64,000 nt of DNA from Pseudomonas sp. GD03919 (GTDB lineage Bacteria; Pseudomonadota; Gammaproteobacteria; Pseudomonadales; Pseudomonadaceae): assembly GCF_029814935.1 (NCBI RefSeq), contig NZ_CP104582.1, positions 3,224,001-3,288,000 of the forward strand, given 5' to 3'. Under the pieces are notes generated by a model. The model saw only the letters and a program-made list of their open reading frames with translations, searched no databases and was not told the origin of the DNA. Made by a program: the position numbers and the translations under genes. Below, in pieces: positions 42,175 to 51,904 of the stretch; position 1 is the first letter of the stretch; each line of letters begins with the position of its first letter.

Positions 42175-42639
42175 ATGAGCCGTATCAGCTTCACTCATGC
42201 CCAATTGCCGGCGCGCAAGCGCATCGCCCTGGTGGCGCACGACCACTGCAAAGGCTTCCTGCTGGACTGGTGCGAACGTCAGCGCGACAAGCTGGCTCGC
42301 CATGAACTGGTGGCCACTGGCACCACCGGCCTGCTTTTGAGCAAGCGTCTGGATTTACCGGTGGAAAGCATGATCAGCGGCCCGCTGGGCGGCGACCAGC
42401 AGATCGGCGCGCGCATCGCCGAACAGCGCGTGGACATGCTGGTGTTCTTCTGGGACCCCTTCGAGCCACAGCCACACGACCCAGATATCAAGGCCCTACT
42501 GCGCGTGGCGGCGGTATGGAACATCCCGGTAGCCTGCAACGAGAGCAGCGCCAACTACATGCTCAGCAGCAGCCTGCTGGAACAGCAGCACGAGTACCGT
42601 ATTCCTGACTATCAGGCGTACCTGGCGGCACGCTGCTAG
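42175..42639 (+). CDS. mgsA: Methylglyoxal synthase
   Basis: 154 residues. Signature elements IALVAHDHCK (phosphate site), TGTTG, SGPLGGDQQIGARIAE with the catalytic Asp, and FFWDPFEPQPHDPDIKALLR. It converts dihydroxyacetone phosphate to methylglyoxal, a bypass that relieves sugar-phosphate build-up. A strong AAGGAGG stands before ATG 42175. It overlaps the 3' end of arfB by 4 bases on the opposite strand. Placement after gap suggests shared HexR control. Confidence 0.93.
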   Translation: MSRISFTHAQLPARKRIALVAHDHCKGFLLDWCERQRDKLARHELVATGTTGLLLSKRLDLPVESMISGPLGGDQQIGARIAEQRVDMLVFFWDPFEPQPHDPDIKALLRVAAVWNIPVACNESSANYMLSSSLLEQQHEYRIPDYQAYLAARC

Positions 42640-43055
42640 AAATCCACCTTGCCCCGCCCCGCCTTGATCGCTCCGCGCTTGCTCTTGCCATCCAGGCGAC
42701 GCTTTTTCGAGCCGAGAGTCGGCTTGGTCGGGCGGCGTTTCTTTTCCACCTTGCCGGCGCTGCGGATCAACTCGGCAAGACGCTCGAGGGCGTCGGCACG
42801 ATTCTGCTCCTGGGTGCGATACTGCTGCGCCTTGATGATCACCACGCCATCTGCGGTGATGCGACTGTCGGCAAGCGCCAGCAGGCGCTCCTTGTAGAAC
42901 GGCGGCAGCGACGAGGCCTGGCTGTCGAAACGCAGGTGCACGGCACTGGACACCTTGTTGACGTTCTGCCCGCCCGCGCCCTGGGCGCGGATGGCAGTCA
43001 ACTCGATTTCCTCATCGGGCAGGTGAACACTGTTGGAGACGATCAGCATGGCCAT
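42636..43055 (-). CDS. arfB: Alternative ribosome-rescue factor ArfB (peptidyl-tRNA hydrolase)
   Basis: 139 residues. The catalytic GGQ motif is in AQGAGGQNVNKVSSAVHLRFD, followed by the hydrolase fold and a lysine/arginine-rich tail (KVEKKRRPTKPTLGSKKRRLDGKSKRGAIKAGRGK) that enters the mRNA channel of stalled ribosomes. It frees nascent chains on non-stop mRNA. The start is ATG 43055 or, two codons later, ATG 43049. Divergent from the YdjM-like gene. Confidence 0.93.
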   Translation of the reverse strand: MAMLIVSNSVHLPDEEIELTAIRAQGAGGQNVNKVSSAVHLRFDSQASSLPPFYKERLLALADSRITADGVVIIKAQQYRTQEQNRADALERLAELIRSAGKVEKKRRPTKPTLGSKKRRLDGKSKRGAIKAGRGKVDF

Positions 43056-43180
43056 GCTTTCTGAATAGGTATAACCATCAGCATACCTGCCACAGCTGTA
43101 ATCTTTACTTGAAATTTCCCCACGGCATTTGCCGGGCGCCTCGGCTAACGTAACGGCCTGTCTTTTTCCGGAAACATTCG

Positions 43181-44245
43181 ATGGACTCCATAACCCAGGC
43201 GGTACTTGGCGCCAGCATCCAGGGCGCGCTACTCGGTCGCTGGCAGGGGCGCAAAGCACTGCTATATGGCGCCACGCTGGCCACCCTTCCCGACCTGGAC
43301 GTGATCATGGACTACGGCGATGCCGTGGCCAACATGACCTACCACCGTGGCTTCAGTCATTCATTGTTCATCCTCAGCGGCTTCGCCCTGCTGCTGACCT
43401 GGCTGATCAGGCGCTTTCGACCGCATCCCGGTTACTCGACCAGCCGCCTGTTACTCACACTGTGGCTGATACTGGTCACCCACACCCTGCTTGATGCCTT
43501 CACCAGTTATGGCACCCAACTGTTCTGGCCATTGATGCCGACGCCGACGGCCTGGTCCAGCCTGTTCATCATCGACCCGTTGTACACGGTGCCGCTGATC
43601 GCCGCCGTGGTGATCAGCCTGTTCACCGGGCTGCGCGAGCAGAGCTGGCGCGTACCGGCCGTGGCGCTGACCGTATCGACGCTGTACATCGGCTTCAGCC
43701 TGGCCGGCAAGTTCATGGCCGAACAGCGCGTGGAGCGTGAGTTGGCTCGCCAGGGCATCCAGGCCGAACAGCTGTTCATCACGCCAACGCCATTCAACAC
43801 CCTGCTGTGGCGGGTCATCGTGCTGGATGGCGAGCACTATCACGAAGCCCTGATCGGCTGGTTCGATGACGAGCCGCCGCAACTGCAGCGCCTGCCGCGT
43901 GGCACTCATCTGCGTGAGCACCTGGCTGACGCCCCCATGCATCAACGCCTGGAGTGGTTCAGTGGCGGTGTGCTGCGCTATGACCAGATCGGTGATCGCC
44001 TGGTGGTCACCGACCTGCGCTTGGGCATGACCGGTTTTCATCCCTTCCGCTTCGATTTCGCGCAGAGGAAAGAGGGTCAGTGGCAGGTGCATGAGCGCAT
44101 CGACCGCCTGCCCTTCAGTCGCGGCGAGTCCGAACACCTGGCCTTGCTGTTCAAGCGTATCTGGCAACCTGAGGTACACGTACCGCTGCTGGCCTGGGCC
44201 AGCGAATTGCAAAAGCCGCTGCTGACCGAGACCCGCTCACACTAG
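43181..44245 (+). CDS. YdjM/DUF457-type metal-dependent hydrolase-like membrane protein
   Basis: 354 residues. It begins MDSITQAVLGASIQGALLG and has several membrane helices in the first 190 residues. Histidine/aspartate motifs of the family are present: LPDLDVIMDY, YHRGFSHSLF and THTLLDAFTSYGTQLFWP. The C-terminal 170 residues are soluble. Homologues are annotated as membrane-bound metal-dependent hydrolases with no proven substrate. Single gene. Confidence 0.85.
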   Translation: MDSITQAVLGASIQGALLGRWQGRKALLYGATLATLPDLDVIMDYGDAVANMTYHRGFSHSLFILSGFALLLTWLIRRFRPHPGYSTSRLLLTLWLILVTHTLLDAFTSYGTQLFWPLMPTPTAWSSLFIIDPLYTVPLIAAVVISLFTGLREQSWRVPAVALTVSTLYIGFSLAGKFMAEQRVERELARQGIQAEQLFITPTPFNTLLWRVIVLDGEHYHEALIGWFDDEPPQLQRLPRGTHLREHLADAPMHQRLEWFSGGVLRYDQIGDRLVVTDLRLGMTGFHPFRFDFAQRKEGQWQVHERIDRLPFSRGESEHLALLFKRIWQPEVHVPLLAWASELQKPLLTETRSH

Positions 44246-44524
44246 AAGCACTGGCAGCGTCGTCTGTTCGGCAAAGACTGCTGGACGGCCGGAAGGTCAT
44301 CGATCATACGGCTCGCGGGTGACGCTCTGCATGCACGCCCAGGGCCGCGTCAGCCAAGGCGGGTTCGCCGGGGTAGATACAGGGCGGGAGACTCCCGCCC
44401 TGCATTGGACAACCGCACAGGTTTATTGCACTGAGACGTGCAGGTGGCTCGCACGCGTAGCCGATGTGCTTGCCCCCAGGGATGGCAGCGCGGTGGACGA
44501 ATGAAGCGTCGTCCACCCTACCCC
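44246..44524. other. Spacer with two hairpins between convergent genes
   Basis: No gene. A perfect hairpin CAGGGCGGGAGACTCCCG at 44380-44402 and an inverted repeat GGTGGACGA...TCGTCCACC at about 44491-44518. Either may end transcription from the two convergent genes. Confidence 0.5.
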
Positions 44525-45850
44525 TTACTCCGCCGCCGGCTTCTTGCGCTTGAGTGGCGCACTGCCATCGGCGCTGACCAGCACTGAAGGCTTGCCAGCC
44601 GGGCGTGGGCCGCTCTTGCGCTTGGCGGCGGTGGCTTTCTTCGGATCTTTCTTCTCGGTCTTTTTCTTCTTGCTGCCAGCGGCCTTGCCGGACGCCTTGA
44701 GGTTCTTCGGCCCCTGGTAGACGCCTTTCAGCTCCTTGATGGTGCGACGTTCGAAACGCTGCTTGAGGTAGCGCTCGATGCTCGACATCAGGTTCCAGTC
44801 GGTGTGGCAGATCAGCGATACCGCCAGGCCTTCGCCACCGGCACGACCGGTACGACCGATACGGTGCACGTATTCGTCGCCGGAACGCGGCATGTCGAAG
44901 TTAATCACCAGATCCAATCCTTCCACATCCAGGCCACGCGCTGCCACATCGGTGGCCACCAGCACCTTGACCGCGCCCTGGCGCAGGCGGTCGATGGCCA
45001 GCTTGCGGTCCTTCTGGTCCTTCTCGCCGTGCAGCACGAAGGCCTTGACCCCGGCGGCGACCAATTTGCCGTAGAGACGGTCGGCCTGTACCCGGGTGTT
45101 GGTGAAGACGATGGCCTTGTCATAGGTTTCATTGGCCAGCAGCCAGTCAACCAGCTGTTCCTTGTGGTAGTTGTGGTCAGCCGTGATGATCTGCTGACGC
45201 GTACCTTCATTGAGCTGGCTGACGCTGTTGAGCATCAGGTGCTGAGGGTCCCTGAGCACCTTGGCGACCATCTCGCGCAGGCCGTTACCGCCGGTGGTGG
45301 CGGAGAACAGCAGGGTCTGGTGCGGGCCGCAGGCCTCGGCCAGACGCTGGGCGTCTTCGGCAAAGCCCATGTCGAGCATGCGGTCGGCCTCATCGAACAC
45401 CAGCACTTCAACCTCCTCCAGGGGCAGGTTGCCGGCATTGGCATGCTCGATCAGACGGCCGGGCGTGCCGATGAGGATGTCGATCTTGCGCATCATCGCC
45501 GCCTGCACCTTGAAATCCTCGCCACCGGTCACCAGGCCGGCCTTGAGGAAGGTGAACTGGGCAAAGCGCTCGACTTCCTTGAGCGTCTGCTGGGCCAGCT
45601 CACGGGTCGGCAGCAGGATCAATGCACGAATGCTCAGGCGTTGTTTGGAATTGCCGTCGCCGAGCAGGCGATTGAGCAGCGGTAGGACGAACGCGGCAGT
45701 CTTGCCGCTGCCGGTTTGGGCAATCACCCGCAGATCCTTGCCCTCCAGCGCAGGCGGAATCGCTGCCGCCTGCACCGGGGTGGGCTCGACGAAATTAAGC
45801 TCGGCCACGGCTTTGAGCAGGCGTTCATGCAGGGCGAATTGGGCAAACAC
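44525..45850 (-). CDS. DEAD-box RNA helicase, RhlE-like
   Basis: 441 residues. Helicase core with Q motif FVEPTPVQAAAIP, Walker A AQTGSGKT, PTRELAQQ, DEAD in LVFDEADRMLDMGF, SAT, and motif VI HRIGRTGRAG. The C-terminus is a lysine-rich, probably disordered tail (SKKKKTEKKDPKKA), typical of RNA-binding extensions. The start is GTG 45850 (product FAQFALHERLLKAV) with a GAGGTAG site; the frame continues upstream without a plausible start. It unwinds RNA in ribosome assembly or mRNA turnover. Confidence 0.9.
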   Translation of the reverse strand: MFAQFALHERLLKAVAELNFVEPTPVQAAAIPPALEGKDLRVIAQTGSGKTAAFVLPLLNRLLGDGNSKQRLSIRALILLPTRELAQQTLKEVERFAQFTFLKAGLVTGGEDFKVQAAMMRKIDILIGTPGRLIEHANAGNLPLEEVEVLVFDEADRMLDMGFAEDAQRLAEACGPHQTLLFSATTGGNGLREMVAKVLRDPQHLMLNSVSQLNEGTRQQIITADHNYHKEQLVDWLLANETYDKAIVFTNTRVQADRLYGKLVAAGVKAFVLHGEKDQKDRKLAIDRLRQGAVKVLVATDVAARGLDVEGLDLVINFDMPRSGDEYVHRIGRTGRAGGEGLAVSLICHTDWNLMSSIERYLKQRFERRTIKELKGVYQGPKNLKASGKAAGSKKKKTEKKDPKKATAAKRKSGPRPAGKPSVLVSADGSAPLKRKKPAAE

Positions 45851-46044
45851 GGGGGCACTACCTCGAAAAATCGACAAAACGGTGCATAGCCTAACGGTTT
45901 CCGGCGCCGGGGCCGAATTTCTTTGCATCCAAGGCATATTCATAGGCCGACGAACGGCCATCTGGTGCCATCCGGCAGCAGCAGGCAGGAACCGCACCGG
46001 CACTTCTGATATCCAAGGTGCATCGACAAACCAGGAGTCGAGCC

Positions 46045-46452
46045 ATGCCCAACCAAAACCAAGCGACCCTCTGCATCAGCCTGTGCATTCTGCTGGCCTC
46101 GGCGCCAGTGCTGGCCAACCCGCCGCCCGGCAAGGGCAAGCCGGGTCACGCGCATGATGGCGTACAGATCGACCTGCGCGGCCCGCGCGTGGATATTGGC
46201 CAGGTGCGTATCATCCTTGGCGACAATCGCCAGTTGATCGGCCCGAGCGCTTCTCTGCCACCGGGCATCGCCAAGAACCTGGCACGCGGTAAACCGCTAC
46301 CGCCGGGTATCGCCAAGAATTTCGACAGCCGCCTGGTATCACGCCTGCCCTACTACGAAGGCTACGAATGGAAGCAGATCGGCCGGGACGTGGTGCTGGT
46401 CGCCATCGCGACGGGGATCGTCTACGAAATACTGCGTAATGTCCTGGACTGA
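46045..46452 (+). CDS. CigR-like (RcnB-type) small exported protein
   Basis: 135 residues. Signal peptide (ATLCISLCILLASAPVLA), a proline/glycine-rich segment with two PPGIAKNL-type repeats (SLPPGIAKNLARGKPLPPGIAKNF), and a C-terminal hydrophobic helix (VVLVAIATGIVYEIL). The PPG..K repeats plus a C-terminal YEWKQIGRDVVLV are the layout of the anti-virulence regulator CigR family. Role in Pseudomonas unknown. Start ATG 46045 behind AGGAG. Confidence 0.75.
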   Translation: MPNQNQATLCISLCILLASAPVLANPPPGKGKPGHAHDGVQIDLRGPRVDIGQVRIILGDNRQLIGPSASLPPGIAKNLARGKPLPPGIAKNFDSRLVSRLPYYEGYEWKQIGRDVVLVAIATGIVYEILRNVLD

Positions 46453-46540
46453 GCGCCTGCCGACAGGCGGTAAGGCGCATGACGAACTCGTACCGTCGGC
46501 GCCACTCCAACGTGCAGATGGCCCGCCGACAGGTGCAGAC

Positions 46541-47107
46541 ATGAACCCATCACTGATCTACCACGTCACTTGCAGCCTTGATGGTTACATCGCTCGACCG
46601 GATGGCCAGCTCGACTGGTTCGATGCATCACGCCAGGCCGATGAAGCGTACGCTTTCGAGTATTTCTATTGCGCTATCGATGCCCTGCTGATGGGCAGAG
46701 GCACCTACGAGGCACTGCGGGCACGGGGTGGCCCCTGGCCCTACTCGGGCAAGCCTTGCGTGGTGCTGACACGCCTTGCCCTGACACGCGCAGCAGAGGA
46801 AGTGCAACTCACCCATAGCACTCCCGCCCAGGCTGTAGCGGCTCTGCACGAAGCCGGTTTTCAGCGTATCTGGCTGGTCGGTGGCAGCCTGCTCGCCGGC
46901 AATTGCTACACCGCCGGGCTGATCGACGAAGTGATGATCAACCTGGTACCACACCTGTTGGGCGCCGGCATTCCACTGCTGGCCACGGGCATGGAACGCC
47001 ACCTGACCCTCAACCAAGAGCGGCGCTTCAGCAGCGGCACCCTGCAGTTGCATTACCAGGTACTGAAGCAGGCCAGTCTGCCGGTCGTTGGCATCAACGC
47101 GGCCTGA
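46541..47107 (+). CDS. Dihydrofolate reductase/RibD-C family protein
   Basis: 188 residues. RibD C-terminal/DHFR fold: VTCSLDGYIARPDGQLDWF, DALLMGRGTYEALR, RIWLVGGSLLAGNCYTAGLIDEVMINLVPHLLGAGIPL. NADPH-dependent reductase family of unsettled substrate; not the essential FolA, which has a different pattern. The start ATG 46541 is chosen over an earlier in-frame ATG (46439) that overlaps the CigR-like gene. Its 3' end overlaps the rarD end by 14 bases on the opposite strand. Confidence 0.82.
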   Translation: MNPSLIYHVTCSLDGYIARPDGQLDWFDASRQADEAYAFEYFYCAIDALLMGRGTYEALRARGGPWPYSGKPCVVLTRLALTRAAEEVQLTHSTPAQAVAALHEAGFQRIWLVGGSLLAGNCYTAGLIDEVMINLVPHLLGAGIPLLATGMERHLTLNQERRFSSGTLQLHYQVLKQASLPVVGINAA

Positions 47108-47999
47108 TACACTCACGCTGCTGCTTGCGTAGTAGCCGGGCGCTGTCCCAGCCGACCAGCAGTACCGCCAGCCAGATCGGCAGATAGGTCAGCCATTGCC
47201 CGGCATCGAAGTGTTCTCCGAGCAGCAGTAATGCCACGATGAACAGCAAGACAGGCTCGAGATAACTGAGAATACCGAACAGGCCCATCGGCAACAGCCG
47301 GCTCGAGGCCATGTAGGCAGCAAAAGCCAGGGTACCGATCAGCGCCATGACCGGCACCAACAGCCACAGCACTGGCCGCTCGCCAAACGCGTCTGCAGGC
47401 CCATACATGACGATCAGCCCGATCGCCAAGGGCGCCAGAATCAGCATTTCCAGAACGAAACCGGATAACGCATCCAGGCGCATCCAGCGACGCAGCATCA
47501 TATAAGGCGGGTAGCCCAAGGCAGTCGCCAGCGTCAGCCAGGAAAATGCCTGAGTCCGCCACAGCTCATGCAGTACACCCAGCACGGCGCAGGCCACTGC
47601 CAACCGCTGCAGTGGGCGCAAACGCTCGCCGTAGAACACCCGACCACTGAGCACCAGGGCTAGCGGCAACAGAAAGTAGCCCATGGACACTTCCAGCATG
47701 CGCCCCACCAGCGGTGCCCAGAGAAACAGAAACCACTGCACGCCGATCAGCGCTGCCGCCAGTGGACAGGCCGCCAGCAGCAGCGGCTCATGCCGCAAAC
47801 GCACGAATGTCTCACGCAGCAGGTGGGTCTGGCGTGCCGCCACCACCAGCAGCAGAATCAGCGGGACCGACCAGAGCACGCGCTGGGCGAATACCTGCAC
47901 CCCATCGAGCGGGGTCAGCCATTGCACATAACCCGGCAATACGGCGAACAGCAGCGAGGCGCCAATCGATAACGCCAGTCCACGTCCGGAGAGATGCAT
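47094..47999 (-). CDS. rarD: RarD-type EamA permease
   Basis: 301 residues, about ten membrane helices. Segments such as QRVLWSVPLILLLVV, GVQWFLFLWA, EVSMGYFLLPLALVLSGRVFYGERL and GILSYLEPVLLFIVALLLLGE match RarD (chloramphenicol-sensitive protein). The transport role is unproven. The start overlaps the stop of the upstream EamA gene (ATGA), so the two are co-transcribed. Confidence 0.85.
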   Translation of the reverse strand: MHLSGRGLALSIGASLLFAVLPGYVQWLTPLDGVQVFAQRVLWSVPLILLLVVAARQTHLLRETFVRLRHEPLLLAACPLAAALIGVQWFLFLWAPLVGRMLEVSMGYFLLPLALVLSGRVFYGERLRPLQRLAVACAVLGVLHELWRTQAFSWLTLATALGYPPYMMLRRWMRLDALSGFVLEMLILAPLAIGLIVMYGPADAFGERPVLWLLVPVMALIGTLAFAAYMASSRLLPMGLFGILSYLEPVLLFIVALLLLGEHFDAGQWLTYLPIWLAVLLVGWDSARLLRKQQRECIRPR

Positions 48000-48877
48000 C
48001 AGTGCACCTCGGCCGGCATGCGGCGCTCACGCCCCAGACGAACCAGCGGCAGCGAGGCTGCGATCACCGCACCGCCAAGTGCCAGACGCAGCCAGTCGGC
48101 ATCGTGATTCCAGATCAGCAGGTTGACCAGCAGGCCAGCCGGCACCAATGCATTGTTCATCACCGCCAGGGTGCCACCATCGACCAGGCTGGCGCCCTTG
48201 TTCCACCAGTACAGCCCCACCCCCGAAGCCACCACGCCAAGCCAGAGCAGCACCCCCCACTGCAACGGAGTGCCAGGCAGGCGTTCACTATTGCCCAGCA
48301 AAAGGAACGCAGGCAGGGCAATCAGCAGCGCCCCCAGATAGAAGTAGCCGAAACGCCGGTACTGCGGCTCGCTCGAGGGATGCTTGAGCAACAGATGTTT
48401 GTACAGCACCTGACCGGCGGCGAAGGTGAAGTTGGCCACCTGCAGCAGCAGGAAGCCGAATAAAAAGCCGCTGCTGATACCGTCATAGCGGATGATCCCG
48501 GCGCCCAGCACCGCCACCACTGCAGCCACCAGCGCCCAGGGATTGAACCTGCGGTTCAGCGCATCCTCGATCAGCGTCACGTGCAGTGGCGTGAGAATGG
48601 TGAACAACAGCACCTCCGGCACGGTCAGCACCGAGAAGCTCAGGTACAGGCACACGTAAGTGATGCCGAACTGCAGCGCGCCGATCAGCAGCATGCCGCG
48701 CACGAATGCCGGGGCATGGCCACGCCAGCGGGTCAGCGGCACGAACAGCAAGCCGGCAATGACGATCCGCGTCAGCACCGCAAAATAGCTGTCGACATGA
48801 CCGGCCAGGTACTCGCCGATCAGGCTGAAGGAAAACGCCCACAGCAGGGTCACTATCAGCAGATATCGCACAGCCAC
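47999..48877 (-). CDS. EamA/DMT-family transporter
   Basis: 292 residues with about ten membrane helices in two EamA halves (LLIVTLLWAFSFSLIGEYL, LSFSVLTVPEVLLFTILTPLHVTLIEDAL; LLWLGVVASGVGLYWWNKGASLVDGGTLAVMNNALVP). Probable metabolite exporter; substrate unknown. Overlaps the start of rarD by one codon. First gene of this pair, starting at ATG 48877 with GGAGGTGGC upstream. Confidence 0.85.
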   Translation of the reverse strand: MAVRYLLIVTLLWAFSFSLIGEYLAGHVDSYFAVLTRIVIAGLLFVPLTRWRGHAPAFVRGMLLIGALQFGITYVCLYLSFSVLTVPEVLLFTILTPLHVTLIEDALNRRFNPWALVAAVVAVLGAGIIRYDGISSGFLFGFLLLQVANFTFAAGQVLYKHLLLKHPSSEPQYRRFGYFYLGALLIALPAFLLLGNSERLPGTPLQWGVLLWLGVVASGVGLYWWNKGASLVDGGTLAVMNNALVPAGLLVNLLIWNHDADWLRLALGGAVIAASLPLVRLGRERRMPAEVH

Positions 48878-48958
48878 CTCCGAAGGAAGGCGGCGACCTT
48901 AGCGCGTTCCCCTGCGCCGGACAATCCATACGCCAGGGTAGGCGCTGTCCAGCCCCAT

Positions 48959-48994
48959 AAAAAAAACCGGCCGTTCCCTCACGGAACGACCGGT
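48959..48994 (-). terminator. Terminator after azoR
   Basis: On the minus strand ACCGGTCGTTCC-GTGA-GGGAACGGCCGGT followed by eight T. Strong intrinsic terminator. Confidence 0.88.
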
Positions 48995-49037
48995 ATAGCA
49001 CGCCCGCTAGCGGGCGCTCAGGAGCGTCGGGGGAGCG

Positions 49038-49637
49038 TCAGGCCACTTCAGCCAGCCTGGCCTTGGCCTGGGCCAGGCCTTTTTCACTGAACTCGGCGCC
49101 CAGGTTCAGGCCTTCGGCATGGATGAACTGCACGTCATGGATACCAATGAAAGCCAGCGCCTGGCGCAGGTAGGGTTCCTGATGATCCAGACCGCTGCCG
49201 GCGTAGATACCGCCACGCGCGGTCAGCACGAAGGCACGCTTGCCGGTCAGCAGGCCCTGCGGGCCGGTTTCGGTGTACTTGAAGGTGACGCCGGCGCGCA
49301 GCACATGATCCAGCCAGGCCTTCAGCGTGCTGGGGATGGCGAAGTTGTACATCGGCGCAGCCAGCACCAGCACATCGGCAGCCAGCAACTCATCGGTGAG
49401 TTGATTGGAGCGGGCCAGGGCAGCCTTCTCGGCATCGTTCTGCTGCTCGCTCGGGGTCATCCAGCCACCCAGCAGGGTGGCATCGAGGTGCGGAACCGGC
49501 TCGACTGCCAGATCGCGAATCTGGATCTGGTCTGCCGGGTGTGCGGCTTGCCAATTACCGATGAACTGCCGGGTCAGCTCGCGGGAAACCGAACCTTGCT
49601 GGCGGGCGCTGCTTTCGATAACGAGAACACGGGACAT
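49038..49637 (-). CDS. azoR: FMN-dependent NADH-azoreductase
   Basis: 199 residues. Flavodoxin-like fold with FMN contacts (RVLVIESSARQQGSVSR; APMYNFAIPSTLKAWLDHVLRAGVTFKYTETGPQGLL; TARGGIYA). It reduces quinones and azo compounds with NADH in the cytosol. The start ATG 49637 is preceded by GGAGCCTCAGAC. Single gene ended by the terminator at 48959. Confidence 0.92.
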   Translation of the reverse strand: MSRVLVIESSARQQGSVSRELTRQFIGNWQAAHPADQIQIRDLAVEPVPHLDATLLGGWMTPSEQQNDAEKAALARSNQLTDELLAADVLVLAAPMYNFAIPSTLKAWLDHVLRAGVTFKYTETGPQGLLTGKRAFVLTARGGIYAGSGLDHQEPYLRQALAFIGIHDVQFIHAEGLNLGAEFSEKGLAQAKARLAEVA

Positions 49638-49772
49638 GTCTGAGGCTCCATCGAGAGAGTTGAGAGTCGATGGAGCACAGAGTAGAGACTCAGATTTCGA
49701 TTAAAAAGCGCAAATATCCGCTTACATATATCGATTAAATTGATTTATAGACCTGCCGCGTCTAGGCTTTCA

Positions 49773-50087
49773 TCACCTCAGGTTGCAGGTCAGGTTGACC
49801 CGCAGGCGAATCACGCTCCGGGTGAACTTGACCGTCATGTTGTTGCTGGCGCCAGGTGCCAACACGGTACGCCGGGTACGTGGTGCCTCGGGGCCATTGC
49901 GAAACACAGCCGTGCATTCGGCCTCGCTCTGCCCGTAGTTGTAGAGCATCAGCGCCGACATGTTGTGATCGATTACCTGTGTGCTGGCCGAGACCTCGGC
50001 ACCATTGAACTGTTTTTCTACCTCGATGGGGTAGGCATGGGCAGCCAGCGGCAGACAGGCGAACAGCAAGCAGATTATTTTTTTCAT
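49773..50087 (-). CDS. Small exported protein, function unknown
   Basis: 104 residues with a signal peptide (KKIICLLFACLPLAAHA). The mature part (YPIEVEKQFNGAEVSASTQVIDHNMSALMLYNYG..AECTAVFRNGPEAPR) has two cysteines that could form a disulfide and a beta-rich look. I recall similar Pseudomonas proteins carrying the misleading label 3-phosphoglycerate kinase; nothing here supports a kinase. Starts about 75 bases from the divergent LysR gene, which may regulate it. Confidence 0.75.
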   Translation of the reverse strand: MKKIICLLFACLPLAAHAYPIEVEKQFNGAEVSASTQVIDHNMSALMLYNYGQSEAECTAVFRNGPEAPRTRRTVLAPGASNNMTVKFTRSVIRLRVNLTCNLR

Positions 50088-50164
50088 CGGTGCTCTCCAA
50101 CGTGGGATCGCCAGTGTAGGTGGAGATCGTCGGCGATAACAGCCGACTCAGGCAGGATGATGCA

Positions 50165-51091
50165 ATGAAAGCTCCTCGCGTAACCCTGGATCAATGGCGC
50201 ACGTTGCAAGCTGTGGTGGATCAGGGCGGTTTTGCCCAGGCCGCCGACGTGTTGCACCGTTCGCAGTCCTCGGTCAGCTATACCGTGGCGCGCATGCAGG
50301 AACAGCTCGGCGTACCGCTGTTGCGTATCGACGGTCGCAAGGCCGTGCTCACCGAGGCCGGCGACGTGCTGCTGCGCCGTTCGCGGCAACTGGTCAAGCA
50401 GGCCAGCCAACTGGAAGACCTTGCGCACCACATGGAGCAGGGCTGGGAAGCCGAGGTGCGCCTGGTGGTGGATGCAGCCTATCCCACCGCAACCATCGTC
50501 CGCGCCCTCACCGCCTTCATGCCGCAAAGCCGTGGTTGCCGCGTGCGCCTGCGTGAAGAAGTGTTGTCCGGGGTCGAGGAGGTGCTGCTCGAAGGCACTG
50601 CCGATCTGGCCATCAGCGCGCTGAACATCACCGGCCATCTGGGTATCGAGCTGGGCGAAGTGGAGTTCGTTGCCGTCGCCAACCCGGAACACCCACTGCA
50701 CCGTTTGCAACGCGAATTGAGCTTTCAGGACCTGGAAGGCCAGATGCAGGTGGTCACCCGTGACAGTGGCCGCCTGCAGCCGCGTGATGCCGGCTGGCTG
50801 GGCGCCGAACAGCGCTGGACGGTTGGCAGCCTGCCGACCGCGCGCACCTTCGTCAGCAGCGGCCTGGGCTTTGCCTGGCTACCGCGCCACCTGATCACCC
50901 GGGAATTGCAGGAAGGCCTGCTGAAACCGTTGCCGCTGGCACAGGGTGGCATCCGCAAGCCACGCTTCTTCCTCTATAGCAACAAGGACCGTGTCCTCGG
51001 CCCGGCCACGCAGATTCTCATCGAGCTGATCAAGAATTTCGACGCGACGCCTCTGGATGCAGCCTTTGCGGCACCGCAGCCAGCCAACTGA
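50165..51091 (+). CDS. LysR-family transcriptional regulator
   Basis: 308 residues. HTH region TLDQWRTLQAVVDQGGFAQAADVLHRSQSSVSYTVARMQEQLG and a full effector domain (AEVRLVVDAAYPTATIVRAL...). Its start, ATG 50165, is preferred over the earlier frame opening at 50120. Divergent from the small exported protein gene; followed 10 bases later by an alpha/beta hydrolase in the same direction. Ligand and targets unknown. Confidence 0.86.
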   Translation: MKAPRVTLDQWRTLQAVVDQGGFAQAADVLHRSQSSVSYTVARMQEQLGVPLLRIDGRKAVLTEAGDVLLRRSRQLVKQASQLEDLAHHMEQGWEAEVRLVVDAAYPTATIVRALTAFMPQSRGCRVRLREEVLSGVEEVLLEGTADLAISALNITGHLGIELGEVEFVAVANPEHPLHRLQRELSFQDLEGQMQVVTRDSGRLQPRDAGWLGAEQRWTVGSLPTARTFVSSGLGFAWLPRHLITRELQEGLLKPLPLAQGGIRKPRFFLYSNKDRVLGPATQILIELIKNFDATPLDAAFAAPQPAN

Positions 51092-51101
51092 GAACTCCGT
51101 C

Positions 51102-51899
51102 ATGCCCTATTTCGACAACGAAGGCTGTCAGCTGCACTACGAGGACTATGGTCATGGACAGCCGCTGCTGCTGGTGCATGGCCTGGGTTCGAGCACGCGC
51201 GATTGGGAATACCAGATTCCGCTGCTGGCCCGGCATTACCGGGTGCTGGCGCTGGACGTGCGTGGCCACGGCCGTTCGGACAAGCCGCGCGGACCTTACC
51301 GCATCGCCGACTTCGCCGATGACGTGGTCGCACTGATCGAGCACCTGCAACTGCCACCGGTGCATCTGGTGGGCATCTCCATGGGCGGCATGATTGGCTT
51401 CCAGCTTGGCGTCGACCGCCCCGAACTGTTGCGCAGCCTGACCATCGTCAACAGCGGCCCCGAAGTGAAAGCCAGAAACGCGCGCGAATGGCTGGAAATC
51501 GGCAAGCGCTGGACGCTGTCGCGCCTGCTCAGCCTGGACACCATCGGCAAGGCGCTGGGCAAGCTGCTGTTCCCCAAACCGGAACAGGCCGAGCTGCGGC
51601 GCAAGATCGCAGAACGCTGGCCACAGAACGACAAGCACGCTTATCTGGCCAGCCTCGATGCCATCATCGGCTGGGGCGTGCGCGAACGACTTGGGCGCAT
51701 CACCTGTCCTACCCTGGTGATCAGCGCCGACCACGACTACACACCGGTTGAACGCAAACGTGAATACGTGGCAGAAATGTCCAACGCGCACCTGCTGGTG
51801 ATCGAAAACTCGCGCCATGCCACACCGCTGGATCAACCGGAACGCTTTAATAACGCCCTGCTCGCCTTTCTCGGCGAGATTGCCAACAAGGAAAACTGA
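51102..51899 (+). CDS. Alpha/beta hydrolase
   Basis: 265 residues. Nucleophile elbow GISMGG (Ser about 88), acid in SADHDYTP and base His in [10 protein letters not shown], with the oxyanion region [14 protein letters not shown]. The sequence resembles 3-oxoadipate enol-lactonase-like and related hydrolases; the substrate cannot be assigned. No signal peptide. It lies directly after the LysR gene and 5 bases before ppiA, so co-transcription is likely. Confidence 0.87.
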   Translation: MPYFDNEGCQLHYEDYGHGQPLLLVHGLGSSTRDWEYQIPLLARHYRVLALDVRGHGRSDKPRGPYRIADFADDVVALIEHLQLPPVHLVGISMGGMIGFQLGVDRPELLRSLTIVNSGPEVKARNAREWLEIGKRWTLSRLLSLDTIGKALGKLLFPKPEQAELRRKIAERWPQNDKHAYLASLDAIIGWGVRERLGRITCPTLVISADHDYTPVERKREYVAEMSNAHLLVIENSRHATPLDQPERFNNALLAFLGEIANKEN

Positions 51900-51904
51900 C
51901 CATC